From NCBI GenBank assembly GCA_019637555.1, contig JAHBVK010000002.1, positions 1 through 64,000 of the forward strand: DNA of 64,000 bases, given 5' to 3'. The translations under genes and the position numbers were made by a program. The stretch is from Anaerolineae bacterium. GTDB lineage: Bacteria > Chloroflexota > Anaerolineae > Aggregatilineales > UBA2796. Shown here piece by piece: positions 17,480 through 24,944 of this stretch (positions are counted from its first letter, which is position 1; each line of letters starts with the position of its first letter). The notes under the pieces are model-generated. The model saw only the letters and a program-made list of their open reading frames with translations. It was not told where the DNA came from and searched no databases.

Positions 17480-18676
17480 TCAGATCACTGGTTTAGGCAG
17501 AATCTCATTGTACTTCATGCCAGAGCCTGTGTTGTATATCAGAACTTTTTCATCTGCCTGAATCCAACCTGACTCCACGAGTTTGATCACAGCGGCGTAG
17601 CAGGCAGCGCCTTCGGGAGCGGCAAAGACTCCGCCGAGACGGGCGACCAACCACTGTGCCTCAAGGATTTCATCGTCGGAGACGGCGATTGCTGTGCCGT
17701 TGGTTTCACGCAGCGCCCGCAGGATCAGCCGATCTCCGCGCACGGCAGGGATGCGTAAACCGCTGGCGATGGTGCGGGCATTTTGCCAGATTTCAGAGGC
17801 TAACGCGCCCTGCTGGTACGCTTTGACGATAGGAGCACAGCCATCGGACTGCACGACGACGAGGCGCGGACGTTCGCTGCCGATCCAGCCGAGCTGCTCC
17901 ATCTCGTCAAATGCTTTCCACATACCGATCAATCCGACGCCGCCGCCAGTGGGATAGAGGATCACGTCCGGCAGCTTCCACTGACCGTTCTCCTTGAAAT
18001 GGATCGCCAGTTCGAGTCCCATCGTCTTCTTGCCCTCGATGCGATAGGGTTCTTTCAGCGTGGTCATCTCGAACCAGCCGTTTTTCTCGCCTTCGGCTGC
18101 CGCTGCCTTGCCCGCGTCGTTGATCAAGCCCTCGACTAGAATTAACTGGGCGCCGTAAATCTGCGTCTCGATCTGGTTGGTCATGGGCGCATCCTTGGGC
18201 ATGAACACATGCGCTTGCAAGCCAGCGTGCGCGGCATAAGCAGCCATCGCACCACCCGCGTTGCCAGCCGTCGGCGTGACGAACGCCTTCACGCCGAGTT
18301 CCCAACCACGCGAGACTCCGGCTGCCATCCCCCGCGCCTTGAACGATCCGGTGGGATTGACGCCCTCATCCTTAATATAGAGGTGATCCAAGCCGACGCG
18401 CTGACCGAGCCTCGGCATATGGAGTAACGGCGTATCGCCCTCGCCCAGCGTGATCATGTACTGCGGATCGCTGACGGGCAGCAGTTCTTGCCAGCGCCAG
18501 ATGCCCATACGCGGACGATCTTCGATTTGCTGCGGCGTGATGCTCGCCTTCACTTTAGCGAGATCGTAACGCGCCAGCAGCGGCGATCCACAGACCGGAC
18601 ACAAATTTTGCAGTTCATTGGCATTCAGATGTTCGCCACAGGCTGAACATTCGAGGTGAGAGAGAGTAGCGGGCAA
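17480..18676 (-). CDS. thrC: Threonine synthase
   Basis: A 398-aa PLP enzyme converting O-phospho-L-homoserine to L-threonine. It has a zinc-ribbon-like N-terminus (CSACG, LCPVCGSPL), LGEGDTPLL, PLP lysine in NPTGSFKARG (about residue 112), TPTAGNAGGAMAAYAAHAG, the phosphate-binding TGGGVGLIG loop, and a C-terminal YNTGSGMKY. Length and motifs fit the plant-type/archaeal threonine synthase class. Unlike the fusion at 8274-10358 it has no receiver domains. The two share layout and N-terminal zinc ribbon but are divergent, so they are old paralogues rather than a recent duplication. No homoserine kinase or dehydrogenase gene is adjacent. Confidence 0.93.
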   Translation of the reverse strand: MPATLSHLECSACGEHLNANELQNLCPVCGSPLLARYDLAKVKASITPQQIEDRPRMGIWRWQELLPVSDPQYMITLGEGDTPLLHMPRLGQRVGLDHLYIKDEGVNPTGSFKARGMAAGVSRGWELGVKAFVTPTAGNAGGAMAAYAAHAGLQAHVFMPKDAPMTNQIETQIYGAQLILVEGLINDAGKAAAAEGEKNGWFEMTTLKEPYRIEGKKTMGLELAIHFKENGQWKLPDVILYPTGGGVGLIGMWKAFDEMEQLGWIGSERPRLVVVQSDGCAPIVKAYQQGALASEIWQNARTIASGLRIPAVRGDRLILRALRETNGTAIAVSDDEILEAQWLVARLGGVFAAPEGAACYAAVIKLVESGWIQADEKVLIYNTGSGMKYNEILPKPVI

Positions 18677-18822
18677 GTTTCTGCTCCCAACATTGCTTCA
18701 ACAGTTAGATCGCGGTGAGACGCGCGGACTCGATGATAGCGCGGTTTTTCGCAATTCATCCAAAGATGAGAAAACCCGAATCGGTTATACTCAGCGTCAT
18801 CAAGAAGGGACTATTTCGACAC

Positions 18823-20430
18823 ATGCTAGACAGACTGATCGTTAACGCTAACGTCTACACGCTCGATGATAACGCACCACGCGCTCGCTGCATCGCCATT
18901 TTTCGGGATCGGATCGTGGCGCTGGGTGGCGATGAATTGAAAGCGCTGGCGGATAAACGCACGCGCATTGATGACCTGCACGGCGCGATGGCGCTCCCCG
19001 GCTTGATCGACGCGCACATCCACTGGGAAGGCACGGCACTGAGTCTGGATCAGGTCGATCTGTTCGATGTGCCGAGCAAGGAAGAAGCACTCCAGCGCAT
19101 CGCGGCGGGGATGAAGAACGGCGAAAAGCGTGGCGGTTGGTTGTTGGGGCGTGGTTGGGCACAGGCGATGTGGGCAAGCGGGGAGTTCCCTACTGCCGCC
19201 GATCTCGATCCGATCACGGGCGAGACGCCGACTCTGCTGACGGCGCGCAGCGGTCATGCGGTGTGGATCAACTCGGCGGGGTTACGCGCGGCGGGGATCA
19301 CGGCATCGACGGCTGATCCCGAAGGCGGCGTGATCCAGCGTGATGTGGTGGGCGAACCGACGGGCATCCTGTTCGAGGACGCGATCCCATTGGCGACACG
19401 CTTGATCCCCGATCCGAGCACCGCGGAATTGGCGTCCGCGATGGAACGGGCGCAGAAATTGGCGTGGGCAAGCGGATTGACGGGCTTGCACGATTATGAT
19501 CAGCCGTCGGCATTCGCGGCAATGCAACTGCTGCTGGAACAGGGCAGATTGGGGCTGCGGATCGTCAAGAACATCAACGATCCTTACATCAAGCACGCAC
19601 ACGGCTTGGGCTTACGCAGCGGATTCGGTAACGATTGGCTACGGATCGGCGGGCTGAAGATTTTCGCAGATGGCGCACTAGGCACGAAAACGGCGCTGAT
19701 GATCGATCCGTATGACGGTGAGCCGGAAAACCGCGGCGTATTGGTGACCGATAGCGAGACGATGTACGAACTGGTCAGCGAGGCGAGCCGAAACGGGATC
19801 GCCAGCACGATTCACGCCATTGGTGACAAAGCGGTGCATGATGTGTTGAACGTCTTTGAAGCAGTGCGTAAAGAGGAACAGGAACGCGGTGTGCATCCGG
19901 CGGAGCGCCGACATCGCATCGAGCATGTGCAGTTGATCCATCCCGATGATGTGAGCAGATTGGGCGCGCTGGACGTGATCGCCTCGATGCAGCCGATCCA
20001 CGCGACGGCGGATTATCAGATGTCGGATCGATACTGGGGCAAGCGATCCGCGTTCGGCTACAACCCGCGCTTGCAGATTGACGCTGGGGCGGTGGTCGCC
20101 TTCGGATCGGATTCGCCCGTCGAGCCGTTCGATCCGCTGAAAGGGATTCACGCCGCTGTCACGCGCCGCCGTGCTGATGGATCACCGGATGCCGAGGGCT
20201 GGTATCCTGCCGCGAAGGTGAGCATGGACGAGGCGATCAAAGGCTTCACGCATGGGGCGGCGTACGCGGGCGGGATGGAAGATCGTGTGGGCAAACTCGC
20301 GCCCGATTTCCTCGCTGATCTGGTGGTGCTGGATCAGGATTTGTACGCTATTGCACCGGAGGACATCCTCAAGACGAAGGTGCTCGGCACGATGGTCGGC
20401 GGTGTGTGGCAGTATAACCAGATGCGCTGA
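18823..20430 (+). CDS. Amidohydrolase, YtcJ-like
   Basis: A 535-aa member of the metal-dependent amidohydrolase superfamily (amidohydrolase 3, YtcJ/LAF3 type). Seen: ANVYTLDDNAPRARCIAI at the N-terminal beta-sandwich, metal-binding LIDAHIHWEG (about residues 62-71), KIFADGALGTKTA, HAIGDKAVHDVL, RIEHVQLIHPDD, and FGSDSPVEPFDPL carrying the last metal-site Asp. Family members hydrolyse C-N bonds of diverse amides or cyclic compounds, and the substrate cannot be read here. The ATG at 18823 is preferred because family N-termini begin there; AGAAGGGA lies upstream. Divergent from thrC, and followed at 8 bp by a possible 37-codon frame. Confidence 0.9.
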   Translation: MLDRLIVNANVYTLDDNAPRARCIAIFRDRIVALGGDELKALADKRTRIDDLHGAMALPGLIDAHIHWEGTALSLDQVDLFDVPSKEEALQRIAAGMKNGEKRGGWLLGRGWAQAMWASGEFPTAADLDPITGETPTLLTARSGHAVWINSAGLRAAGITASTADPEGGVIQRDVVGEPTGILFEDAIPLATRLIPDPSTAELASAMERAQKLAWASGLTGLHDYDQPSAFAAMQLLLEQGRLGLRIVKNINDPYIKHAHGLGLRSGFGNDWLRIGGLKIFADGALGTKTALMIDPYDGEPENRGVLVTDSETMYELVSEASRNGIASTIHAIGDKAVHDVLNVFEAVRKEEQERGVHPAERRHRIEHVQLIHPDDVSRLGALDVIASMQPIHATADYQMSDRYWGKRSAFGYNPRLQIDAGAVVAFGSDSPVEPFDPLKGIHAAVTRRRADGSPDAEGWYPAAKVSMDEAIKGFTHGAAYAGGMEDRVGKLAPDFLADLVVLDQDLYAIAPEDILKTKVLGTMVGGVWQYNQMR

Positions 20431-20438
20431 GGTGAACT

Positions 20439-20552
20439 ATGGCGATCAAGTCGCTGAAAATCGGCGATGGTTGGAACAGCTTTCACGCCAATCACATTGC
20501 TGAATTGTATCACTCGCGTACGCGGCATTTATCTGCTCTATTCACAGTTTAG
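20439..20552 (+). CDS. Possible small ORF, 37 aa
   Basis: A short frame starting MAIKSLKIGDGWNSFH, with GAGGTG five to six bases before its ATG, begins 8 bp after the amidohydrolase stop and would be translationally coupled. It has no recognisable domain and may be the remnant of a longer gene. Of the remaining 20553-20855 I see only A/T-rich sequence, without hairpins or genes that I can support; the promoter of the next gene probably lies there. Confidence 0.3.
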   Translation: MAIKSLKIGDGWNSFHANHIAELYHSRTRHLSALFTV

Positions 20553-20855
20553 AGCGAATGTGATCGTATCTGCGCCAGCGCGATCGTGCTTCAAACCGCT
20601 TTTCATGACTCAGCAGCGCAATACGCATGGCCGTCATCTGGTCAACCTCGTTTGAAATCTAGATTATTGGTGACATCGAAACCTAAGTCATTTTAAAGTA
20701 TCAACCATCAATAATTGGGGGGACGCATAACACCATGTGTCGTACTGTTGTACGCATAGTTGGATTTATGGAGTTTTACTAAGAACTGACTCAACATACA
20801 CCTACTCACTTTGCTACGTAACCAGATCGTCACCGTTGCAGACAGAGAGGCAAGA

Positions 20856-21416
20856 ATGTCCACTAGTGTAGAGCAGTTAAATCACACTACGACCTGTTAT
20901 GCACACCCACATCGAGAAACAGGATTGAAGTGCTACAAGTGTGGCCAGCCAATGTGTGTGGATTGCTCGCGTCACATGATCGTGGGAGTTTGGTGCAAAA
21001 AGTGCATTTACGTGCAGCGTGGTATTCCTGAATATTTGCATTGGACTTGGGAAGTCTATACTCAGTCAGTGGAACTCGCTGCGAGCATTGGTAGGAAAAT
21101 CGAAACGGCTGTTAACGCAGCGTTCGATGCTGCAGCACCACTACTAATGCCCATTTTGCGTGTGTTATTCATCCTCACCAGCGTTGTCTTTATTACCATT
21201 CGATTATTTATTAGTATCCTTTGGTTACTATGGTGCATCTTCTGGACTGTATTTAATGTTTATGCCCTTGTCACAGCGATACAGAACCTATTTCGAGAGG
21301 ACAGTAACAGAAATCTCGCAAGCACAAGTCAATCAGTTTACGAAGCACTTGATGCTATCAACTCAATCCTAGAAATGTTTGTCGATCTGTTTCGGTGGGA
21401 AAAAGATAAGCAATAG
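20856..21416 (+). CDS. B-box zinc-finger membrane protein
   Basis: A 186-aa protein. The N-terminal segment (about residues 10-55) has the spacing C-x2-H-x3-H...C-x2-C...C-x2-C...C-x2-C in TCYAHPHRETGLKCYKCGQPMCVDCSRH...WCKKC, as in bacterial B-box-type zinc fingers that are often fused to rhomboid or other membrane proteins. Two hydrophobic segments follow (about 100-140, including RVLFILTSVVFITIRLF and WLLWCIFWTVFNVYAL). The ATG at 20856 follows AGAGG, 15 codons inside a longer frame. Codon use and base composition are more A/T-rich than in neighbouring genes, a weak sign of a different origin. Function unknown. Confidence 0.78.
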   Translation: MSTSVEQLNHTTTCYAHPHRETGLKCYKCGQPMCVDCSRHMIVGVWCKKCIYVQRGIPEYLHWTWEVYTQSVELAASIGRKIETAVNAAFDAAAPLLMPILRVLFILTSVVFITIRLFISILWLLWCIFWTVFNVYALVTAIQNLFREDSNRNLASTSQSVYEALDAINSILEMFVDLFRWEKDKQ

Positions 21417-21521
21417 CGTTCCAAAGGCTAAAGGCAGTCGGGGTTAATCTGCGTATCACGACCTCTTTATACGCAGATTGGATTTCGACAATGCAATCAC
21501 CACATAACAGCCTCAAACAAG

Positions 21522-22391
21522 CTAGATCAAATTGGGCTTGAAGCGCGTGATGGTGACTTGCGCCAATGCACCATCAACGTAGGCGTGCGTCAGCGTGACC
21601 AGCGTTTTACTGCCAGAGTCGAGCACTTCGACGGTATCCTGCTGCCAGACTTCATGCGCTATTGATACCGCTGAATACTCCAACAGCCAGCCACTGCGTT
21701 TAGCTGTGCCTTCCATCGTGCCGCGCACCCGATAGGAATCGCCGTCGGGATGCAGCTCAACGGCAGATTGTGAACCTAGCTCCACCTGATCGCGCCAGCT
21801 TTCGCCGCCATACAAGCGGATCACGTTGCCCTGCGCTTGTACGCGCCAGCCCGGATCGAAGATCGCGGAGGTGCCGTGCCACGTGCTAGCGATCTCCTGC
21901 GGTTTGATCGGATTGCCGAAGGCGGGGAAGGGATTGACGCCAGCATCGACCACTTCCGGCACGCCGATTCCGATAACGTTGGCGACGAGTTGACCCGCTT
22001 TGTAGAACTTTTCGCCCGTGATCTGGCGTTCCGGCGAGATGAGCACGCTAAACGAGGTGTAGTTATAGCCGAAGCGGGGCCAGACTCCGCGTGCGGTCAG
22101 GGCATCATTACCCCATGCCAGTCCCGCGCCGATCATGTCCGGTCCTTGATAGCGCCGAATGCGTCCCTCGTAACTGAGATCGAATGTCCATTCTCCGGCG
22201 AAAGCAGCCATCGGATGGTTAGGGACGCGTAAATGAGGTTCGCAGATTTGTAGAATCCGCGTGGTGCCGTCTGATCGTTGTTCTAAGCGGCGGCGCTGAT
22301 GGATCAGCCCGACATAATGCCCATCGGCATCAAAAACATAGTTGCTGAGCAGCCACTGGTTGCCAGATCGATCCGGTAGTCTTCCCGTCAT
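21522..22391 (-). CDS. Hypothetical protein, beta-rich
   Basis: A 289-aa protein without signal peptide or membrane segment. It contains many Trp/Tyr/Gly positions spaced as in beta-barrel or beta-sandwich folds (AGEWTFDLSYEGRIRRYQG, IASTWHGTSAIFDPGWRVQ, KRSGWLLEYSAVSIAHEVW). Two halves with similar opening phrases (GEWTFDL...; STWHGTS...) suggest an internal duplication of a lipocalin-like unit, which is only an impression. I do not recognise the family. It is convergent with the B-box gene and followed by no clear terminator. Confidence 0.65.
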   Translation of the reverse strand: MTGRLPDRSGNQWLLSNYVFDADGHYVGLIHQRRRLEQRSDGTTRILQICEPHLRVPNHPMAAFAGEWTFDLSYEGRIRRYQGPDMIGAGLAWGNDALTARGVWPRFGYNYTSFSVLISPERQITGEKFYKAGQLVANVIGIGVPEVVDAGVNPFPAFGNPIKPQEIASTWHGTSAIFDPGWRVQAQGNVIRLYGGESWRDQVELGSQSAVELHPDGDSYRVRGTMEGTAKRSGWLLEYSAVSIAHEVWQQDTVEVLDSGSKTLVTLTHAYVDGALAQVTITRFKPNLI

Positions 22392-22504
22392 CTGTTAAGA
22401 CAGTCCAAATTCTCATAGGGATATCGTGCAAGATTCGTGCGCTTTGCTGAATGTTCCAAGCTGCATCAACGATTACCTACCAGCCAGCCGTAATGATTAG
22501 TAGT

Positions 22505-23224
22505 TTACTGGTAGCCGCGCTGTTTGGCTTCCTGAATTATAGCTTCCGTAGCCGTCGCGCCGATGCGCGAGACGCCCAAGCCCCTTACGCGCAGCACATC
22601 GTCGAGCGTGCGGACACCGCCAGCCGCCTTGATCTGCACCTCCGGGGCACAATGTTTACGCATCAAAGCGAGGTGATGATCAGTTGCGCCTTTGTAAGAA
22701 TACGCGCCGTTCTCTTGCTTGACAAATCCGTAGCCGGTGGACGTCTTGACGAAGGCAACCTCGTGCAGTGAACAAATCTCGCACAGGCGAATGATGTGGG
22801 AGTCCTCCAAGAAGTCGTTCTCAAAGATTACCTTGAGCAGCGCACTTGCTCCCACCACAATATCGTTGATCAGGCGGATTTCTTCGGAGACATAGCTCCA
22901 ATCACCACCGATCACTTTGCCGATGTTGACCACCACGTCAATCTCCGTTGCGCCCGCGAACAGCGCGTCCTCGACTTCGGCAATTTTGACGTAAGTGCTG
23001 CTGTTGCCGTGCGGGAATGCCACTACCGCGCAGATACCAACATCCGAGCCGCGCAAAATATCCTTCGCCAGCGGGATGCTGTAGGGCTTGACGCAGGCGG
23101 TGGCTACATCATATTTCCGCGCCAGTTCGCAGCCCGCCGCGATTTGAGCATCGGTCATGGTGGGATGAAGTAGCGAATGGTCGATCATTTTGGAAATGGT
23201 GGCGAGGGAGATCGGGATGCTCAT
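22505..23224 (-). CDS. deoC: Deoxyribose-phosphate aldolase
   Basis: A 239-aa class I aldolase that splits 2-deoxyribose-5-phosphate into glyceraldehyde-3-phosphate and acetaldehyde, feeding deoxynucleoside carbon into glycolysis. Seen: ATACVKPY, EIDVVVNIGKV, LKVIFEND with the proton-relay Lys, FVKTSTGYG with the Schiff-base lysine (about residue 160), and IKAAGGVRTLDD. Length is normal for the family. The pyrimidine-nucleoside phosphorylase at 31914-33245 would supply an upstream step (deoxyribose-1-phosphate), though no phosphopentomutase is in the window. An inverted repeat 20 bp upstream of the start (23244-23269) is a candidate operator. Confidence 0.96.
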   Translation of the reverse strand: MSIPISLATISKMIDHSLLHPTMTDAQIAAGCELARKYDVATACVKPYSIPLAKDILRGSDVGICAVVAFPHGNSSTYVKIAEVEDALFAGATEIDVVVNIGKVIGGDWSYVSEEIRLINDIVVGASALLKVIFENDFLEDSHIIRLCEICSLHEVAFVKTSTGYGFVKQENGAYSYKGATDHHLALMRKHCAPEVQIKAAGGVRTLDDVLRVRGLGVSRIGATATEAIIQEAKQRGYQ

Positions 23225-23243
23225 CTTGTTCGCTCTCGTCTTG

Positions 23244-23269
23244 ATATGTTTTTGTTACGACAAACATAT
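23244..23269. promoter_or_regulatory. Candidate operator upstream of deoC
   Basis: ATATGTTT (23244-23251) and AAACATAT (23262-23269) form a perfect 8-bp inverted repeat with a 10-bp centre, placed 20 bp before the deoC start where a repressor would block transcription. The arm spacing, near two helical turns centre to centre, suits a dimeric helix-turn-helix regulator. The identity of the regulator is unknown. Confidence 0.5.
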
Positions 23270-23274
23270 ACCAT

Positions 23275-23307
23275 AAAACAAAACAGCCCGCTGTTGATTG
23301 CGGGCTG
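23275..23307 (-). terminator. Rho-independent terminator (minus strand)
   Basis: On the minus strand an 8-bp GC-rich stem (CAGCCCGC...GCGGGCTG, 23284-23307) is followed by TTTTGTTTT. It terminates leftward transcription from the Uma2 pseudogene and insulates deoC. The region 23308-23488 is A/T-rich and holds no gene that I can support. Confidence 0.82.
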
Positions 23308-23488
23308 CTGTTAAAATATTTTGAACAAGTTATTTGTTAAATTTTGTTTATTTGAAAATCAGTATAATGGACTTTTGTGCAGTATGCAATAGGATCAAAC
23401 TAGAAAAATCCTGTAAAATGCCGACAAAAAGCATTAAGGATTTTTATCACATTAATTCTTCTCGAAAAGTTGCGAAAATTTCTACCCC

Positions 23489-24069
23489 TCAGGGCATGAA
23501 AGCTGCCACTGCGATCAGCACATTTTGACCCTCACTCAAGCGTAAAATAATAGAGTTGCCAACGCGATACTCCTGCCTTTGCGCGTAGTCCGGCGATGAG
23601 TTTACTCCTGACGGTTCGCTATAGACTTCAATCACCTTATTTACAAGATTAACGATCCAATAAGACGGAATACCCGCCCGCGCATAGAGGCGTTTCTTCA
23701 GTGTGCGATCTCGCTGAAGGGTAGCATCTGCTACTTCGATCACCAATGCTACATCCTGCGGCATAGGATGATGATCAACAAAATCGCGCTGCTTCCCTCG
23801 AACTACGACCACATCTGGCTCTGGTTCACTATCTAGTATGGGGAGTGGTTGGTGCTGATTGATGAACCAGTCATTGTCTAGTCTTTTTTCTATTGCTTCG
23901 CGTATGAGGTTGGTAGCCAAAACATGCGCCGGAGTTTTCCTGGTTCGAGGAATTAGCCAACCTTCCAGCAGTTCGACGCGATCATCTGGTGATATTGATC
24001 GACACTCAGCCGCAAGATCGGATCGCTGGGGATAGCCGACGCTAAGGGCGATTCCGTTTGGATGCTCAT
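23489..24069 (-). pseudogene. Uma2-family endonuclease-fold gene, frameshifted
   Basis: The real gene appears to start with ATG at 24069 (GAGGATC 8 nt upstream), giving MSIQTESPLASAIPSDP...RLSVDQYHQM, then hits a stop after 38 codons. From about 23986 a different frame continues the family sequence as DDRVELLEGWLIPRTRKTPAHVLATNLIREAIEKRL and runs through to 23489. It includes EPDVVVVRG and VALVIEVADATLQRDRTLKKRLYARAGIPSYWIVNL, the core of the Uma2/DUF820 PD-(D/E)XK fold. The residues usually found between YHQM and DDRVEL (about eight) are missing, so a small deletion of 3n+1 bases best explains the shift. Only a 143-aa C-terminal piece remains readable from an internal ATG. Confidence 0.82.
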
Positions 24070-24252
24070 CGTTTGATCCTCACACTCACTCGCCTAGATT
24101 ATTTTAGTGATTCGGAGTCTGCTCATTTACTGTGGGTATTGCCCATTCCTTCTTTCGGATGAAGTTCACGGTACAAGGTGCAAGACCTGATATAGTTTTA
24201 GCAATCATGATAGATCACATCGTTACTAGCTGAGTTTCGGGGGAAATTGAGA

Positions 24253-24915
24253 ATGACAATCCGCATCCTGATCGTAGATGATCATAATGTCGTGCGGCAG
24301 GGCTTACGTATGTTCCTGAGCCTTGATCCAGAGTTGGAGATCGTCGGCGAGGCAGTTGATGGCAAGCAAGGCATTGAGATGGCGTACAAGCTGCGCCCCG
24401 ATGTGATCCTGATGGATTTGTTGATGCCCGTGATGGATGGCTTAACCGCCATTGGCATATTGCGCCGCGAACTGCCGGATATTGAGATCGTGGCACTGAC
24501 CAGTGTGCTAGAAGATAACGTGGTGGTCAATGCTGTTCGTGCTGGCGCTATCGGCTATATTCTCAAGGACACCGAGGCGAAAGAGTTGATCCGCGCGATC
24601 AAGGCGGCGGCGGAAGGACAAGTGCAGCTTTCCCCCAAAGCGGCGGCGAAATTGATCAAAGAGGTGCGCGAACCAGAAAGCCCCGAAACGCTAACCGAGC
24701 GCGAAACCGATGTGCTGCGCTTACTGGCAAAAGGTATGTCCAACAAGCAGATCGCGCTGGCGCTGACGCTCGGTGAAACCACCATTAAGTCGCACGTCAG
24801 CAGCATTTTGGGCAAACTAGGTGTCAACAGCCGTACGCAAGCAGCCCTGCACGCCACTCGCATCGGCTTAGTGGAAAAACCCGGCGAGATGGCTCCCGAT
24901 AGCCAACAGCAGTAG
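24253..24915 (+). CDS. NarL/LuxR-type response regulator
   Basis: A 220-aa two-domain regulator: receiver (about residues 1-120) with acidic pair VDDHN, phospho-acceptor Asp in ILMDLLMP (about 55), Thr in ALTSV and Lys in ILKDT, followed by a LuxR-type helix-turn-helix (about 148-210: LTERETDVLRLLAKGMSNKQIALALTLGETTIKSHVSSILGKLGVNSRTQAA). The ATG at 24253 follows GGGGGA at about 8 nt. It lies 29 bp upstream of the sensor kinase gene, so the pair forms one operon and almost certainly one phosphorelay. Target promoters are unknown. Confidence 0.95.
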   Translation: MTIRILIVDDHNVVRQGLRMFLSLDPELEIVGEAVDGKQGIEMAYKLRPDVILMDLLMPVMDGLTAIGILRRELPDIEIVALTSVLEDNVVVNAVRAGAIGYILKDTEAKELIRAIKAAAEGQVQLSPKAAAKLIKEVREPESPETLTERETDVLRLLAKGMSNKQIALALTLGETTIKSHVSSILGKLGVNSRTQAALHATRIGLVEKPGEMAPDSQQQ

Positions 24916-24944
24916 GACGCTGCCAACTAAGAGCATAGATACTC

